From Oxalobacter paraformigenes (GTDB lineage Bacteria > Pseudomonadota > Gammaproteobacteria > Burkholderiales > Burkholderiaceae_D): 64,000 nt of DNA. Below, piece by piece: positions 11,201 through 22,112 of this stretch. The translations under genes and the position numbers were made by a program. Location of the stretch: NCBI RefSeq assembly GCF_000158475.2, contig NZ_KI392030.1, positions 514,755 to 578,754 of the forward strand. The letters are read 5' to 3'. Numbering within the stretch: position 1 is the stretch's first letter; each line of letters starts with the position of its first letter. Below the pieces are notes generated by a model that had not been told where the DNA came from, ran no database searches, and saw nothing but the letters and a program-made list of their open reading frames with translations.

Positions 11201-12517
11201 AACGACAAGGGAGACCAGATTGTCATTTCCCGTTCAGGTGAAATCACGATTACCGATGATGTCGGTCGCGAACGCGAACGGCACAAGGTGCCATATGGCG
11301 CGACATTGCTTGTAAATGACAGTTTACCTGTCAAAGCCGGCAAGGTTCTGGCGACATGGGATCCAATGACCCGTCCGATCATTACAGAATATGCCGGTAC
11401 GATCCGTTTCGAAAATGTTGAAGAAGGCGTTACCGTGGCACGACAGGTCGATGAAGTGACCGGTTTGTCCACACTCGTCGTTATCGATCCGAAACGTCGC
11501 GGTACCGCTACCAAATCAGCTCGTCCCCAGGTCAAGCTGCTGAATGAAAATGGAGAAGAAGTCAAGATCGCCGGTACGGAACATGCTGTAACGATCAGTT
11601 TCCAGGTCGGTGCGCTTCTGATGGTTCAGGATGGCCAGAAAGTATCGGTCGGTGAAGTGCTTGCCCGTATTCCGACAGAATCGCAGAAGACCCGTGATAT
11701 TACCGGCGGTTTGCCGCGTGTGGCGGAATTGTTCGAAGCGCGGTCTCCAAAAGATGCCGGCATGCTGGCGGAAGTCACGGGTACCGTGGCCTTCGGCAAG
11801 GAAACCAAGGGCAAACAGCGTCTTGAAATTACCGATATGGACGGTAACCGTCATGAATTCCTGATTGGGAAGGACAAACAGGTGCTGGTCCATGACGGTC
11901 AGGTGGTCAATAAAGGCGAAATGATCGTTGACGGTCCGGCCGATCCCCAGGATATTCTTCGCCTTCTGGGAATCGAAGCGCTGGCCCGTTATATCGTCGA
12001 TGAAGTTCAGGATGTTTACCGCCTGCAGGGTGTGAAGATCAACGACAAGCACATTGAAGTCATTGTCCGTCAGATGTTGCGCCGGGTAAACGTGGTGGAT
12101 GCAGGCGATACCTGCTACATCCCGGGTGAACAGGTCGAACGTTCCGAACTGCTGGATGAAAACGATCGTGTCATCGCTGAAGGCAAGAGACCCGCCACCT
12201 ATGAAAACGTACTGCTGGGTATTACGAAAGCGTCGTTGTCAACAGATTCGTTCATTTCCGCGGCTTCTTTCCAGGAAACGACGCGTGTATTGACCGAAGC
12301 GGCCATTATGGGCAAAAAAGACAGTCTGAGAGGCTTGAAAGAAAACGTGATTGTTGGTCGTCTGATTCCGGCAGGTACCGGATTGGCAATGCATCGTGCC
12401 CGTAAACAGAAGTCTGTCTGGGAACAGGAAGAACGTGCTGCACTACAGCGTTCTGAACAGATGCAACAGGAACAAAGCGTTTCCGATGTTGTCATTGAAA
12501 ATCCTGAACAGGAGTAA
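8294..12517 (+). CDS. rpoC: DNA-directed RNA polymerase subunit beta'
   Basis: RpoC (1407 aa) is the catalytic beta' subunit. The magnesium-binding NADFDGDQ motif has Asp460, Asp462 and Asp464. The N-terminal zinc ribbon (CLCGKYK ... CEKCG) and the second zinc site (CGTHEG ... [13 protein letters not shown]) are complete. The trigger-loop and bridge-helix regions ([26 protein letters not shown]) are present. GGAG lies seven bases before the ATG. A strong terminator follows within 15 bases. Confidence 0.99.
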   Translation: MKALLDLFKQVQQDEQFDAIKIGLASPDKIRSWSYGEVKKPETINYRTFKPERDGLFCAKIFGPIKDYECLCGKYKRLKHRGVICEKCGVEVTLAKVRRERMGHIELASPAAHIWFLKSLPSRLGMVLDMTLRDIERVLYFEAYVVTDPGMTPLKKCQIMSEDDYAAKYEEFGDEFSASMGAEGIRELLRSIDIDREAEVLRNELKDSKSEAKIKKYAKRLKVLEAFQRSGIKPEWMIMEVLPVLPPELRPLVPLDGGRFATSDLNDLYRRVINRNNRLKRLLELRAPEIITRNEKRMLQEAVDSLLDNGRRGKAMTGANKRPLKSLAEMIKGKGGRFRQNLLGKRVDYSGRSVITVGPQLKLHQCGLPKLMALELFKPFIFNKLELMGLATTIKAAKRLVELQEPVVWDILEEVIREHPVMLNRAPTLHRLGIQAFEPVLIEGKAIQLHPLVCAAFNADFDGDQMAVHVPLSIEAQLEARTLMLASNNVLFPSNGEPSIVPSQDMVLGLYYATREKINGKGEGMLFADIAEVQRAYDNKEVELATRITVRLPDYVKDPISGETVKKLVRYETTVGRTLLSEILPEGLPFSVLNTPLKKKEISRLINTSFRKCGLRATVVFADHLMQAGFRLATKAGISICINDMLVPKQKVELISAAEQEVKQIEQQYASGLVTSGERYNKVVDIWGKTGDSVGKAMMDQLKVEEVVKRDGSAGTQESFNSIYMMADSGARGSAAQIRQLAGMRGLMAKPDGSIIETPITANFREGLNVLQYFISTHGARKGLADTALKTANSGYLTRRLVDVTQDLVVIEDDCGTHEGVVMKALIEGGEVVEALGDRILGRVSANDIINPESREVLYEAGTLLDEDKIEEIERLGIDEVKVRTPLTCETRYGMCAKCYGRDLGRGSLVNAGEAVGVIAAQSIGEPGTQLTMRTFHIGGAASRSAVASSVEARSNGTIHFTSTMRYVTNDKGDQIVISRSGEITITDDVGRERERHKVPYGATLLVNDSLPVKAGKVLATWDPMTRPIITEYAGTIRFENVEEGVTVARQVDEVTGLSTLVVIDPKRRGTATKSARPQVKLLNENGEEVKIAGTEHAVTISFQVGALLMVQDGQKVSVGEVLARIPTESQKTRDITGGLPRVAELFEARSPKDAGMLAEVTGTVAFGKETKGKQRLEITDMDGNRHEFLIGKDKQVLVHDGQVVNKGEMIVDGPADPQDILRLLGIEALARYIVDEVQDVYRLQGVKINDKHIEVIVRQMLRRVNVVDAGDTCYIPGEQVERSELLDENDRVIAEGKRPATYENVLLGITKASLSTDSFISAASFQETTRVLTEAAIMGKKDSLRGLKENVIVGRLIPAGTGLAMHRARKQKSVWEQEERAALQRSEQMQQEQSVSDVVIENPEQE

Positions 12518-12530
12518 GTCCTGAAAAATA

Positions 12531-12570
12531 AAAGCGGCATTCCGGGGAAATACCGGAATGCCGCTTTTTT
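12531..12570 (+). terminator. Intrinsic terminator of the rpoBC operon
   Basis: A perfect 15-pair stem (12531-12545 with 12553-12567), loop GGAAATA, ends in a run of six T (12565-12570). It is the strongest terminator in the window and separates rpoBC from the str operon. Its A-rich left flank makes it potentially bidirectional. Confidence 0.93.
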
Positions 12571-12634
12571 GGGTCGTTTACAAAAAGTCTTTGTTGTTTT
12601 TGATGCGGCTTGTATTTGTATGTCCTTGAAGTAA

Positions 12635-12663
12635 TTGACTTTGCCAAGGAGACGGTTTAGAAT
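12635..12663 (+). promoter_or_regulatory. Sigma70-type promoter of the str operon
   Basis: TTGACT (12635-12640) and TAGAAT (12658-12663) are separated by exactly 17 bases. Each box differs from consensus at one position. It lies after the rpoC terminator and about 150 bases before rpsL, so it most likely drives rpsL-rpsG-fusA-tuf and perhaps beyond. Confidence 0.75.
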
Positions 12664-12809
12664 CCACGGTCTTTAGTGCCTGTTGGAATAATGATGGAAA
12701 TGCGATTGTTGTTCCGGTACTCATCCTGTGGTGATAGTTTTTCCATAGAGTCCCCGGTTGTTCTGGATGGCCGGGATTGTCTGTAATTTTATTTAGTTGG
12801 ATTAAATCG

Positions 12810-13193
12810 ATGCCAACCATCAATCAACTGATTCGCCAACCTCGCGTGACTGTCAAAACGAAAAGCAAGTCGCCTGCGTTGGAAAATTGTCCGCAAAAGC
12901 GTGGCGTATGTACCCGTGTCTATACCACGACACCAAAAAAACCTAACTCCGCTTTGAGAAAAGTAGCCAAGGTAAGACTGACGAATGGTTTTGAAGTCAT
13001 TTCCTATATTGGGGGTGAAGGTCACAATCTGCAGGAACACAGTGTTGTTTTGCTGCGTGGTGGTCGTGTCAAGGATTTGCCTGGTGTTCGTTATCATATG
13101 GTTCGCGGTTCTCTTGACACCCAGGGCGTCAAGGATCGGAAACAGGCTCGTTCCAAATACGGTGCAAAACGCGCGAAAGCTGCAAGCAAATAA
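12810..13193 (+). CDS. rpsL: 30S ribosomal protein S12
   Basis: S12 (127 aa) shapes the decoding centre. I start at [13 protein letters not shown] because that is the conserved N-terminus; an upstream in-frame ATG at 12777 would add 11 odd residues. The streptomycin-relevant lysines in TTPKKPNSA and [12 protein letters not shown] are of the sensitive type. The ribosome-binding site is weak. First gene of the str operon. Confidence 0.98.
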   Translation: MPTINQLIRQPRVTVKTKSKSPALENCPQKRGVCTRVYTTTPKKPNSALRKVAKVRLTNGFEVISYIGGEGHNLQEHSVVLLRGGRVKDLPGVRYHMVRGSLDTQGVKDRKQARSKYGAKRAKAASK

Positions 13194-13242
13194 TTTTGGT
13201 CGGCCGGGTGGCCGAGTAAGTGGCGTGTCATGAGGGCCGCCG

Positions 13243-13258
13243 TGAGTGTTCACACTCA
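13243..13258 (+). promoter_or_regulatory. Hairpin in the rpsL-rpsG spacer
   Basis: TGAGTG pairs with CACTCA over the loop TTCA, 23 bases before the rpsG start. In E. coli S7 binds the rpsL-rpsG spacer to repress its own translation. The hairpin is seen; equating it with an S7 site is inference, and the conserved binding core was not verified. Confidence 0.4.
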
Positions 13259-13281
13259 GCTGAAGAAAGAAAGGAAAAGAA

Positions 13282-13752
13282 ATGCCTCGTCGTCGTGAAG
13301 TGCCCAAGCGCGAGATTTTGCCGGATCCGAAGTTCGGCAATGTAGATGTCGCAAAGTTCGTCAATGTGTTGATGCTTTCCGGAAAAAAATCCGTTGCTGA
13401 AAACATTATTTACGGCGCTTTTGAAATTATCGAAAGCAAAGCTGGAAAGGATCCTCTGGAAATTTTTATGCAGGCGGTTAACAACTGCAAACCATTGGTG
13501 GAAGTAAAATCCCGTCGTGTTGGGGGCGCCAATTATCAGGTGCCTGTTGAGGTGCGTCCTGTTCGTCGTATGGCATTATCCATGCGCTGGTTGCGTGAAG
13601 CGGCTGCAAAGCGCAGTGAAAAATCCATGCCGCAGCGCTTGGCTGGGGAATTGATGGAAGCGGCTGAAGGTCGCGGTGGCGCCATGAGAAAACGCGATGA
13701 AGTTCATCGGATGGCGGAAGCCAACAAGGCTTTCTCGCATTTCCGTTTCTAG
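13282..13752 (+). CDS. rpsG: 30S ribosomal protein S7
   Basis: S7 (156 aa) nucleates assembly of the 30S head and lines the E site. It begins [19 protein letters not shown] and contains [26 protein letters not shown] precedes the ATG. Length and context are standard for the second gene of the str operon. Confidence 0.98.
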   Translation: MPRRREVPKREILPDPKFGNVDVAKFVNVLMLSGKKSVAENIIYGAFEIIESKAGKDPLEIFMQAVNNCKPLVEVKSRRVGGANYQVPVEVRPVRRMALSMRWLREAAAKRSEKSMPQRLAGELMEAAEGRGGAMRKRDEVHRMAEANKAFSHFRF

Positions 13753-13885
13753 CAAAAGAATGAGTGGGTGACTGTCAGGCAGTGTTTTTCTAGGCGGTCG
13801 CTCGTGGAAAATATCTGGCAAGCCGGGCGCATTTACTGAAGTAATGTCGCTCGGTTTTGTTTATTAAAAAGTTTTAGGATTGATT

Positions 13886-15991
13886 ATGGCTCGCAAGACA
13901 CCGATCGAACGTTATCGTAACATTGGTATTTCTGCTCATATTGATGCAGGCAAAACGACGACGACGGAACGTATTCTTTTTTACACTGGCGTTAATCACA
14001 AGTTGGGTGAAGTTCATGATGGCGCCGCTACCATGGACTGGATGGAGCAGGAGCAGGAACGTGGGATTACCATTACTTCTGCGGCAACGACCTGTTTCTG
14101 GAACGGAATGGCCAACAATTTCCCGAATCATCGCATCAATATTATTGATACTCCGGGGCACGTTGACTTTACTATCGAGGTTGAACGTTCAATGCGTGTT
14201 CTGGATGGTGCCTGCATGGTTTATTGTGCTGTCGGTGGTGTCCAGCCACAGTCGGAAACGGTCTGGCGTCAGGCCAACAAATACAAGGTGCCTCGTCTGG
14301 CTTTCGTTAACAAGATGGATCGTACTGGCGCAAACTTTTTCAAGGTGCACGATCAGATGCGTTCCCGTCTGAAAGCCAACCCGATTCCGCTTCAGATTCC
14401 TATCGGCGCCGAAGACAATTTTGAAGGAGTTGTCGATCTAATCAAAATGAAGGGAATTTACTGGGATGAGGCATCCCAGGGGACCAAGTTTGAATACCGT
14501 GACGTTCCTGCCGAATTGATGGATCAGGCTCGGGAATGGCGTGAAAAACTGGTTGAAGTGGCTGCGGAATCCAGTGAAGAGCTGATGGACAAATATCTGA
14601 ACGATGGCGATTTGTCCGAAGAAGATATCAAGAAGGCGCTTCGCCAGAGAACGATTGCCGGTGAAATTGTGCCGATGATGTGCGGTTCCGCCTTCAAGAA
14701 CAAGGGCGTGCAAGCTATGCTGGATGCGGTGATCGAGTACTTGCCTTCGCCTGTGGATATTCCTGCTGTTGAAGGTACCGATGAAAATGACAATGTCATT
14801 ACCCGTAAAGCGGCTGATGAGGAAAAATTCTCTGCGCTGGCTTTCAAGATCATGACCGATCCATTTGTTGGCCAGCTGATTTTCTTCCGCGTTTATTCGG
14901 GAGTTGTCAAATCCGGAGACACGGTTTTAAATCCAATCAAGAACAAGAAGGAGAGAATCGGTCGCCTGTTGCAGATGCATGCTAACCAGCGTGAAGAAAT
15001 CAAGGAAGTGATGGCTGGCGATATTGCGGCGGCTGTTGGCTTGAAAGAGGCCACGACCGGGGAAACGCTGTGTGATCCGAGTGCTCCGATTACGTTGGAA
15101 AAAATGGAATTCCCGGAACCGGTTATTTCCGAGGCGGTTGAACCCAAGACGAAACAGGATCAGGAAAAAATGGCCTTGGCGCTGAACCGGCTGGCACAGG
15201 AAGATCCCTCTTTCCGTGTTTATACCGATGAAGAATCAGGTCAGACCATTATTGCCGGTATGGGTGAGTTGCATCTGGATATTATCGTTGATCGCATGCG
15301 CCGGGAATTTGGTGTTGAGGCCACAATCGGTAAACCTCAGGTTGCCTACCGTGAAACTGTTCGCAAGACCTGCGATGAAATCGAAGGCAAATTCGTCAAA
15401 CAGTCGGGAGGTCGCGGTCAGTACGGTCACGTTGTTCTGAAAATCGAGCCACAGGAACCGGGTAAAGGCTTTGAATTTGTGGACGCTATTAAAGGCGGTG
15501 TTGTTCCACGTGAATTCATTCCTGCTGTTGAAAAGGGTATTCGCGATTCCCTGAACTCCGGCGTCATGGCCGGTTATCCGGTTGTTGACGTCAAGGTCAC
15601 CCTGTTCTTTGGTTCTTACCATGATGTCGATTCGAATGAAAACGCATTCCGCATGGCTGGTTCCATGGCGTTCAAGGACGGTTGCCGAAAAGCGGATCCG
15701 GTTATTCTGGAACCGATGATGGCGGTTGAAGTGGAAACGCCGGAGGACTATGCCGGTACCGTTATGGGCGATTTGTCTTCACGACGTGGTATGGTTCAAG
15801 GTATGGACGATATGGCTGGCGGTGGCGGTAAAGTCATCAAGGCTGAAGTGCCTCTGTCCGAAATGTTCGGTTATGCAACCGCCTTGCGTTCGGCAACGCA
15901 GGGACGTGCGACTTATACCATGGAATTCAAGCATTACGCAGAAGCACCAAAAAATATTATCGAAGCAATTGTCAGCTCGCGTGCAAAGTGA
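13886..15991 (+). CDS. fusA: Elongation factor G
   Basis: EF-G (701 aa) drives ribosomal translocation with GTP. The G domain shows [27 protein letters not shown] and NKMDRTGA. Domains II to V follow, with the domain IV loop region [11 protein letters not shown] start at [14 protein letters not shown] (13886), two codons after another ATG, because AGGAT is well spaced. Only one fusA is visible in the window. Confidence 0.98.
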   Translation: MARKTPIERYRNIGISAHIDAGKTTTTERILFYTGVNHKLGEVHDGAATMDWMEQEQERGITITSAATTCFWNGMANNFPNHRINIIDTPGHVDFTIEVERSMRVLDGACMVYCAVGGVQPQSETVWRQANKYKVPRLAFVNKMDRTGANFFKVHDQMRSRLKANPIPLQIPIGAEDNFEGVVDLIKMKGIYWDEASQGTKFEYRDVPAELMDQAREWREKLVEVAAESSEELMDKYLNDGDLSEEDIKKALRQRTIAGEIVPMMCGSAFKNKGVQAMLDAVIEYLPSPVDIPAVEGTDENDNVITRKAADEEKFSALAFKIMTDPFVGQLIFFRVYSGVVKSGDTVLNPIKNKKERIGRLLQMHANQREEIKEVMAGDIAAAVGLKEATTGETLCDPSAPITLEKMEFPEPVISEAVEPKTKQDQEKMALALNRLAQEDPSFRVYTDEESGQTIIAGMGELHLDIIVDRMRREFGVEATIGKPQVAYRETVRKTCDEIEGKFVKQSGGRGQYGHVVLKIEPQEPGKGFEFVDAIKGGVVPREFIPAVEKGIRDSLNSGVMAGYPVVDVKVTLFFGSYHDVDSNENAFRMAGSMAFKDGCRKADPVILEPMMAVEVETPEDYAGTVMGDLSSRRGMVQGMDDMAGGGGKVIKAEVPLSEMFGYATALRSATQGRATYTMEFKHYAEAPKNIIEAIVSSRAK

Positions 15992-16049
15992 TTTAATTGC
16001 CAATTGAGCTAAACATTTAATAAATCGTTCTTTTTGAAGGAAAATTGAA

Positions 16050-17240
16050 ATGGCAAAGAGCAAGTATGAGCGGACGAAGCCGCACGTAAACGTAGGAACA
16101 ATTGGTCACGTGGACCATGGCAAGACCACCCTGACGGCGGCGATAGCGACCGTATTGTCCAAGAAATTTGGTGGGGAAGCCAAAGGCTACGACCAGATTG
16201 ACGCGGCGCCGGAAGAAAAAGCGCGTGGGATCACCATCAACACCGCGCACGTTGAATACGAAACCGCCAACCGGCACTACGCCCACGTAGACTGCCCGGG
16301 CCACGCCGACTACATCAAAAACATGATCACCGGAGCCGCCCAGATGGACGGAGCCATCCTGGTTGTCTCGGCGGCAGACGGTCCGATGCCTCAGACCCGC
16401 GAACACATCCTGCTGGCCCGTCAGGTAGGCGTGCCCTACATCATCGTCTTTTTGAACAAATGCGACATGGTAGACGACGCCGAACTCCTGGAACTCGTCG
16501 AAATGGAAGTGCGTGAACTGCTGTCCCGCTACGAATTCCCGGGAGACGACATTCCCATCATCAAGGGATCGGCCAAACTGGCGCTCGAAGGCGATGCGGG
16601 TGAACTGGGTGAAGCCGCCATCATGGCCCTGGCAGACGCTCTGGACAGCTACATTCCGACCCCGGAACGTGCTGTTGACGGAACCTTCCTGATGCCGGTA
16701 GAAGACGTCTTCTCCATCTCCGGGCGCGGCACCGTCGTCACCGGAAGAGTGGAAAGAGGCATCATCAAAGTTGGCGAAGAAATCGAAATCGTCGGCATTA
16801 AGGAAACAGCCAAAACCACCTGCACCGGCGTTGAAATGTTCAGAAAGCTGCTCGACCAGGGACAGGCGGGCGACAACATCGGCGTTTTGCTGCGTGGTAC
16901 CAAGCGTGAAGAAGTCGAACGTGGGCAAGTGCTGGCCAAACCGGGTACCATCAAACCGCACACCCAATTCTCGGGAGAAGTCTACGTACTCTCCAAAGAA
17001 GAAGGAGGGCGTCACACCCCGTTCTTTAACAACTACCGTCCGCAATTCTACTTCCGTACGACAGACGTCACCGGAGCCATCGAACTGCCGAAAGACAAAG
17101 AAATGGTCATGCCGGGAGACAATGTCAGCATCAACGTGAAGCTGATCAGCCCGATCGCCATGGAAGAAGGCTTGAGATTTGCGATCCGTGAAGGCGGCAG
17201 AACCGTCGGCGCCGGCGTCGTCTCTAAAATCATCGAGTAA
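16050..17240 (+). CDS. tuf: Elongation factor Tu, second copy
   Basis: This complete EF-Tu (396 aa) has G1 GHVDHGKT (residues 19-26), G3 DCPGHADY and G4 NKCD. AAGGA lies upstream of the ATG. Its last 281 bases equal the partial copy at 1-281 base for base, while sequence after the stop differs, as expected from gene conversion. C-ending codons dominate here, in contrast to fusA and rpsJ on either side. Confidence 0.99.
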   Translation: MAKSKYERTKPHVNVGTIGHVDHGKTTLTAAIATVLSKKFGGEAKGYDQIDAAPEEKARGITINTAHVEYETANRHYAHVDCPGHADYIKNMITGAAQMDGAILVVSAADGPMPQTREHILLARQVGVPYIIVFLNKCDMVDDAELLELVEMEVRELLSRYEFPGDDIPIIKGSAKLALEGDAGELGEAAIMALADALDSYIPTPERAVDGTFLMPVEDVFSISGRGTVVTGRVERGIIKVGEEIEIVGIKETAKTTCTGVEMFRKLLDQGQAGDNIGVLLRGTKREEVERGQVLAKPGTIKPHTQFSGEVYVLSKEEGGRHTPFFNNYRPQFYFRTTDVTGAIELPKDKEMVMPGDNVSINVKLISPIAMEEGLRFAIREGGRTVGAGVVSKIIE

Positions 17241-17316
17241 TTTCGGTAAAGTAGCAAGATAAATCAAATGCTGCGAATGGATGTCCCATTCGCAGCTCGT
17301 TCTTTGGAAAGATATT

Positions 17317-17628
17317 ATGCAAAACCAAAAAATTCGCATTCGCCTCAAAGCGTTCGACTACAAACTGATTGACCAATCCGCACAGGAAATTATTGATACC
17401 GCGAAACGGACAGGCGCTGTCGTAAAGGGACCTGTGCCTTTGCCTACCCGAATCCAGCGTTTCGATATTCTGCGTTCGCCGCATGTCAACAAAACTTCCC
17501 GCGATCAGTTCGAAATCAGGACGCATCAGCGTTTGATGGATATTATCGATCCGACTGACAAAACGGTGGATGCATTGATGAAGCTGGATTTGCCTGCGGG
17601 TGTAGATGTTGAAATTAAACTGCAATAA
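17317..17628 (+). CDS. rpsJ: 30S ribosomal protein S10 (NusE)
   Basis: S10 (103 aa) is a 30S head protein and, as NusE, partners NusB in antitermination and NusG in coupling. I start at [19 protein letters not shown] because length and N-terminus then fit the family; GGAAAG lies just upstream. It follows tuf by 76 bases and is separated from rplC by 146 bases, unusually far for the S10 operon. Confidence 0.97.
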   Translation: MQNQKIRIRLKAFDYKLIDQSAQEIIDTAKRTGAVVKGPVPLPTRIQRFDILRSPHVNKTSRDQFEIRTHQRLMDIIDPTDKTVDALMKLDLPAGVDVEIKLQ

Positions 17629-17651
17629 TTGCCTTTGGTGATAACAAGCGG

Positions 17652-17686
17652 TTGTGCAAACGGCGCATGCGGGATATAATGCGCCG
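17652..17686 (+). promoter_or_regulatory. Promoter overlapped by an inverted repeat before rplC
   Basis: TTGTGC (17652-17657) and a perfect TATAAT (17675-17680) are 17 bases apart. CGGCGCAT (17661-17668) is the reverse complement of ATGCGCCG (17679-17686), so the right arm covers the end of the -10 box. An outer AAGCGG/CCGCTT pair (17646-17651 with 17684-17689) could compete. This may be a separate promoter for rplC onward, with DNA- or RNA-level control. Confidence 0.6.
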
Positions 17687-17741
17687 CTTAAACATGTCAA
17701 GAGATTGTTTTTGCTCTTGTTTTTAGAAGATGATAAACAGC

Positions 17742-17761
17742 CCTGCCCAATCGTAGGCAGG
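17742..17761 (+). promoter_or_regulatory. Hairpin just before the rplC ribosome-binding site
   Basis: CCTGCC (17742-17747) pairs with GGCAGG (17756-17761) over eight bases. The right arm ends three bases before the GGAG site of rplC. Such a position could couple RNA folding to rplC translation, as L4 control does in E. coli. The fold is seen; the regulator is not known here. Confidence 0.4.
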
Positions 17762-17774
17762 AATGGAGATAAAA

Positions 17775-18431
17775 ATGAGCCTAGGCCTTATCGGGCGTAA
17801 GGTTGGGATGATGCGTATATTTACGGATGAGGGGGATTCCATTCCCGTTACCGTGGTAGATGTATCGGACAACCGCGTTACGCAAGTCAAGACGACCGAG
17901 ACAGACGGTTATGCCGCTGTTCAGGTTGCATTCGGCAAACGCCGTCCTTCCCGCGTCAATAAAGCTGCTGCCGGTCACTATGCGAAAGCAGGTGTCGAAG
18001 CAGGTACAGTATTGCGCGAATTCAGAGTGGACGCAACCAAAGCTGCCGAAATGAAAGCGGGTGATGTTGTTCCTGTTACCCTGTTTGAAGTCGGTCAGAA
18101 AATTGATGTTCAGGGTGTTTCGATCGGTAAAGGTTATGCCGGTACCATCAAGCGCCACAATTTCGGATCCGGTCGTGCTACGCACGGTAATTCTCTCTCG
18201 CACAATGTGCCTGGTTCTATCGGTATGAACCAGGATCCGGGTCGTGTATTTCCGGGCAAGAAGATGACGGGGCATATGGGTGATGAAACCAGGACCGTTC
18301 AGAATCTGGAAATTGCCCGTATTGATGCCGAACGTAATCTGTTGCTGGTCAAAGGTGCTGTTCCTGGCGCCAAGAATGCGCAGGTTGTCGTTTGTCCTGC
18401 TGTAAAAACCAAAGTTAGCAAGGGGGCATAA
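17775..18431 (+). CDS. rplC: 50S ribosomal protein L3
   Basis: L3 (218 aa) reaches the peptidyl-transferase centre and is an early assembly protein. It begins [20 protein letters not shown] and has the loop [20 protein letters not shown]. The ATG at 17775 has GGAG six bases before it; an ATG at 17763 gives a non-family extension. The rplD start follows three bases after the stop. Confidence 0.98.
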   Translation: MSLGLIGRKVGMMRIFTDEGDSIPVTVVDVSDNRVTQVKTTETDGYAAVQVAFGKRRPSRVNKAAAGHYAKAGVEAGTVLREFRVDATKAAEMKAGDVVPVTLFEVGQKIDVQGVSIGKGYAGTIKRHNFGSGRATHGNSLSHNVPGSIGMNQDPGRVFPGKKMTGHMGDETRTVQNLEIARIDAERNLLLVKGAVPGAKNAQVVVCPAVKTKVSKGA

Positions 18432-18434
18432 CAG

Positions 18435-19055
18435 ATGGAATTGAAGCTCCTAAACGGAAGTGATCAGGCCGTTGGTAAGGTCGAGGCGCCAGATACCATA
18501 TTTGGCCGTGAATACAATGAAGCGTTGATTCACCAGATCGTTGTCGCTTTTCAGGCGAATGCGAGAACGGGTGATCGCCAGCAGAAAAGCCGTGAAACGG
18601 TAGCGCACACGACCAAGAAACCGTGGCGCCAGAAGGGGACGGGGCGTGCGCGTGCAGGTATGTCCTCCTCTCCGTTGTGGCGCGGAGGCGGCCGTGCGTT
18701 CCCGAATACGCCGGATGAAAACTTTTCGCATAAAGTCAACAAGAAAATGTACCGCGCAGGCGTGTGTTCCATTCTGTCTCAGCTGGCGCGCGAAGACAGG
18801 TTGACGGTTATTGAAGGACTGGCAATTGATGCGCCGAAAACCAAGATGCTCGCTCAGAAACTGAAAGGGTTCGGTTTCAATTCAGTGCTCGTTATTACCG
18901 ACGTATTCGATGAAAACCTGTATCTGGCATCGCGCAATTTGCCGAATGTGTTAGTGGTTGAGCCACATCAGGCAGACCCTGTTTCTCTGGTGCATTTCAA
19001 AGATGTGCTGATTACCAAGGCAGCTCTTGGCAAGATTGAGGAGATGCTGGCATGA
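18435..19055 (+). CDS. rplD: 50S ribosomal protein L4
   Basis: L4 (206 aa) lines the exit tunnel and, in E. coli, represses the S10 operon. The extended loop [15 protein letters not shown] and [14 protein letters not shown] are present. The stop overlaps the rplW start by four bases (ATGA), indicating coupled translation. Confidence 0.98.
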   Translation: MELKLLNGSDQAVGKVEAPDTIFGREYNEALIHQIVVAFQANARTGDRQQKSRETVAHTTKKPWRQKGTGRARAGMSSSPLWRGGGRAFPNTPDENFSHKVNKKMYRAGVCSILSQLAREDRLTVIEGLAIDAPKTKMLAQKLKGFGFNSVLVITDVFDENLYLASRNLPNVLVVEPHQADPVSLVHFKDVLITKAALGKIEEMLA

Positions 19056-19369
19056 GTGCAGTCATGAAAATTAGTGAAGAACGCCTGATGAAAGTACTGC
19101 TGGCTCCGGTTATTTCGGAAAAAGCGACTTTTGTGGCAGAAAAAAACGAACAAGTCATTTTCCGTGTGCTGAAAGATGCCACCAAACCGGAAATCAAGGC
19201 AGCGGTTGAAAATCTGTTCAAAGTTGAGGTTGAATCTGTACAGGTATTGAATCGTTTGGGCAAGCAGAAACGCTCCCGTAATGGCATGGGGCGCAAGAAG
19301 CATCAGAAACTGGCATACGTTTGCCTGAAGCCTGGTCAGGAAATTCATTTTACTGAGGAGGCTAAATAA
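19052..19369 (+). CDS. rplW: 50S ribosomal protein L23
   Basis: L23 (105 aa) sits at the tunnel exit and docks trigger factor and SRP. The core starts at [19 protein letters not shown], and the tunnel-side loop is [16 protein letters not shown]. The ATG at 19052 overlaps the rplD end. The stop overlaps the rplB start by one base. Confidence 0.97.
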   Translation: MSAVMKISEERLMKVLLAPVISEKATFVAEKNEQVIFRVLKDATKPEIKAAVENLFKVEVESVQVLNRLGKQKRSRNGMGRKKHQKLAYVCLKPGQEIHFTEEAK

Positions 19370-20196
19370 TGGCTCTCGTTAAAGTCAAACCGACTTCTCC
19401 TGCTCGCCGGGGAATGGTCAAACTGGTCAATCCGGATCTTTACAAAGGTCGTCCGTTTGCCGGTCTGGTTGAAAAGAAATCCAAGAGTGCGGGCCGTAAC
19501 AATAACGGCCGTATCACGACCCGTCACCTTGGTGGCGGGCACAAGCAGCACTACCGTGTGATTGACTTTGTACGTAACAAGGATGGTATTGCCGCCAAGG
19601 TAGAGCGAATTGAATACGATCCGAACCGTACCGCCAATATCGCGCTGGTTTGTTATGCGGATGGTGAGCGCCGTTACATTATTGCGCCGAAAGGATTGTC
19701 TGTCGGAGACCAGGTCATGAACGGTTCCGAAGCGCCGATCAGGGCAGGTAACTGTTTGCCTCTGCGCAATATTCCTGTCGGTACGACCTTGCACTGCATC
19801 GAAATGTTACCTGGCAAGGGGGCGCAAATGGCTCGTACGGCCGGTGCTGCGGTCGTTCTGATGGCGCGGGAAGGATCTTACGCTCAGATTCGTTTGCGTT
19901 CCGGAGAAGTTCGTCGCGTACATATTGAATGCCGGGCAACGGTCGGTGAAGTGGGCAATGCAGAACAGAATCTGCGTAAATTGGGTAAAGCGGGTGCAAT
20001 GCGCTGGCGTGGCGTACGTCCAACCGTACGTGGTGTTGTCATGAATCCGGTCGACCATCCGCATGGTGGCGGTGAAGGCAGAACATCCGGCGGGCGTCAT
20101 CCAGTAACGCCTTGGGGTCAGAAGACCAAGGGTCTGAAAACGCGTAGTAACAAGCGTACGACTTCAATGATCGTTTCGCGCCGCAACAAGAAATAA
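19369..20196 (+). CDS. rplB: 50S ribosomal protein L2
   Basis: L2 (275 aa) is essential for subunit joining and peptidyl transfer. The catalytic-region motif [20 protein letters not shown] contains the conserved histidine. The N-terminus [15 protein letters not shown] and the lysine/arginine-rich C-terminus are typical. GAGG precedes the start within the rplW end. Confidence 0.98.
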   Translation: MALVKVKPTSPARRGMVKLVNPDLYKGRPFAGLVEKKSKSAGRNNNGRITTRHLGGGHKQHYRVIDFVRNKDGIAAKVERIEYDPNRTANIALVCYADGERRYIIAPKGLSVGDQVMNGSEAPIRAGNCLPLRNIPVGTTLHCIEMLPGKGAQMARTAGAAVVLMAREGSYAQIRLRSGEVRRVHIECRATVGEVGNAEQNLRKLGKAGAMRWRGVRPTVRGVVMNPVDHPHGGGEGRTSGGRHPVTPWGQKTKGLKTRSNKRTTSMIVSRRNKK

Positions 20197-20206
20197 GGGG
20201 TAGCAT

Positions 20207-20482
20207 ATGACACGTTCGTTGAAAAAAGGGCCTTTCTGCGATGCTCACTTGATTGCCAAGGTAGAAGCGGCGCAGGCATCCAAGGATAAACGGCCAATTA
20301 AGACTTGGTCTCGTCGGTCAACAATTATGCCGGATTTTATCGGGTTGACGATTGCCGTTCATAACGGCAAACAGCATGTCCCCGTTTATATTTCCGAAAA
20401 TATGGTTGGTCACAAGTTGGGCGAGTTTGCATTGACCAGAACGTTCAAGGGTCATGCCGCCGATAAAAAAGCTAAGAAATAG
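20207..20482 (+). CDS. rpsS: 30S ribosomal protein S19
   Basis: S19 (91 aa) contacts S13 in the 30S head and the 50S bridge. It begins [15 protein letters not shown] and contains [20 protein letters not shown], both family hallmarks. AAGGGG precedes the ATG; the gap from rplB is 10 bases. Confidence 0.98.
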   Translation: MTRSLKKGPFCDAHLIAKVEAAQASKDKRPIKTWSRRSTIMPDFIGLTIAVHNGKQHVPVYISENMVGHKLGEFALTRTFKGHAADKKAKK

Positions 20483-20487
20483 GACCA

Positions 20488-20820
20488 ATGATGGAAACAA
20501 AAGCTTCTCTTCGTGGTGTGCATTTATCAGCGCAAAAAGGTCGTCTGATTGCCGATTTGATTCGTGGTAAAAAAGTTGATCAGGCGCTCGATATTCTGTC
20601 GTTTACACCGAAAAAAGGTGCTGTCATTATCAAGCAGGTGCTGGAATCGGCGATTGCCAATGCCGAACACAATGATGGCGCAGACATTGATGAACTGAAA
20701 GTTTCCTCGATTTATGTCGAAAGGGGAACTTTTATGAAACGTTACTCGGCTCGTGCAAAAGGACGGGGTGACCGTATTTCTAAACAAACATGTCACATTT
20801 ACGTGACTGTCGGTAATTAA
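20488..20820 (+). CDS. rplV: 50S ribosomal protein L22
   Basis: L22 (110 aa) has a globular domain and a long beta-hairpin that lines the exit tunnel ([19 protein letters not shown]), the site of macrolide resistance changes. Two ATG codons stand in tandem; I use the first, as relatives begin MME. It starts five bases after rpsS. Confidence 0.97.
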   Translation: MMETKASLRGVHLSAQKGRLIADLIRGKKVDQALDILSFTPKKGAVIIKQVLESAIANAEHNDGADIDELKVSSIYVERGTFMKRYSARAKGRGDRISKQTCHIYVTVGN

Positions 20821-20830
20821 GGGGGTCACG

Positions 20831-21679
20831 ATGGGACAAAAGATACATCCAACCGGTTTCCGTCTGGCAGTTGCACGTAACTGGTCTTCTCGCTGGTATG
20901 CCGGCAATACCAATTTTGCCGGTATGCTGAATGAAGATCTGAAGGCGCGTGCTTATCTGAAGAAAAAACTGAAAAACGCTTCTGTGGGTCAGGTCGTTAT
21001 CGAACGTCCGGCCAAAAATGCACGTTTTACCATTTACAGCTCGCGGCCGGGTGTCGTTATCGGCAAAAAAGGCGAGGATATCGAGGTACTGAAGTCGGAC
21101 CTGTCCAGAATCATGGGCGTGCCGGTGCACGTGAATATTGAAGAAGTTCGCAAGCCGGAAATTCATGCGCAGCTGATTGCCGATTCCATTACCCAGCAGC
21201 TTGAAAAACGCATTATGTTCCGTCGCGCGATGAGACGTGCCATGCAGAACGCCATGCGTCTTGGCGCTGTCGGTATCAAGATCATGTCTTCGGGTCGTCT
21301 GAACGGCATCGAAATTGCCCGTACCGAATGGTATCGTGAAGGTCGTGTTCCTCTGCATACCCTGCGTGCCGATATCGATTACGGTTTTTCCGAAGCGCAG
21401 ACAACCTATGGCATCATCGGCGTTAAAGTGTGGGTCTACAAGGGCGATCGTCTGGAAAATGGTGAAGCTCCGAAGATTGAAACGCCTAATGAGGAAGACA
21501 AGAAACGTCGTGGCGCACGTCGTGAAGATGGCCGTCCGGGCAGACAGCGTGTCAGAAAATCTGAGAGTGCTGGAGCATCCGAGACGCCTTCCACCGGAGC
21601 AAAACGGGTTCGTGCCAGAAAACCTGAAAATGCTGCAACAGCGACTGAAAACTCGCCGGTTGAAACAGCAGGAGAATAA
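20831..21679 (+). CDS. rpsC: 30S ribosomal protein S3
   Basis: S3 (282 aa) lines the mRNA entry channel. The KH domain contains [14 protein letters not shown]. The core ends near residue 215. The last 65 or so residues are a charged, low-complexity tail rich in Arg, Lys, Glu, Ala and Thr, making the protein longer than the 233-residue E. coli form. Betaproteobacterial S3 proteins often carry such tails. Confidence 0.97.
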   Translation: MGQKIHPTGFRLAVARNWSSRWYAGNTNFAGMLNEDLKARAYLKKKLKNASVGQVVIERPAKNARFTIYSSRPGVVIGKKGEDIEVLKSDLSRIMGVPVHVNIEEVRKPEIHAQLIADSITQQLEKRIMFRRAMRRAMQNAMRLGAVGIKIMSSGRLNGIEIARTEWYREGRVPLHTLRADIDYGFSEAQTTYGIIGVKVWVYKGDRLENGEAPKIETPNEEDKKRRGARREDGRPGRQRVRKSESAGASETPSTGAKRVRARKPENAATATENSPVETAGE

Positions 21680-21681
21680 TT

Positions 21682-22101
21682 ATGTTGCAACCATCTCGTA
21701 GAAAATATAGAAAAGAGCAGAAAGGTCGCAATACCGGTATTTCGCATGAAAGAGGTACCAAGGTATCGTTTGGCGACTTCGGTCTGAAAGCGGTTGGAAG
21801 AGGCCGTATTACAGCTCGCCAAATCGAAGCGGCTCGTCGCGCCATGACGCGTCATATCAGGAGAGGCGGCCGAATCTGGATTCGCGTTTTCCCGGACAAG
21901 CCTATTTCGGAAAAACCGGCTGAAGTCCGTATGGGGAGTGGTAAAGGCAACCCGGAGTACTATGTTGCCGAAATCAGGCCGGGCAAGGTTCTTTATGAAA
22001 TGGACGGAGTGGATGAGGCGCTGGCTCGTGAAGCGTTCCGTCTGGCTGCTGCCAAATTGCCATTGCCGACGGTATTCGTTGTCCGTCAGCTTGGCCAATA
22101 A
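21682..22101 (+). CDS. rplP: 50S ribosomal protein L16
   Basis: L16 (139 aa) helps position tRNA in the A and P sites. It begins [17 protein letters not shown] and has the conserved [14 protein letters not shown] and [12 protein letters not shown] segments. GCAGGAG lies inside the rpsC end; the gap is two bases. Confidence 0.98.
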   Translation: MLQPSRRKYRKEQKGRNTGISHERGTKVSFGDFGLKAVGRGRITARQIEAARRAMTRHIRRGGRIWIRVFPDKPISEKPAEVRMGSGKGNPEYYVAEIRPGKVLYEMDGVDEALAREAFRLAAAKLPLPTVFVVRQLGQ

Positions 22102-22112
22102 TAGGAGTAAAT

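Noticed and set aside
1-17240. tuf direct repeat as ends of a mobile element
   Set aside because: The repeated unit is a housekeeping gene in its normal two locations; no transposase, integrase or terminal inverted repeats are present between or around the copies.
16017-17348. Long open frame (443 codons) on the minus strand over tuf
   Set aside because: It mirrors the biased codon use of tuf on the other strand, encodes a low-complexity protein with no family resemblance, and lacks a ribosome-binding site.
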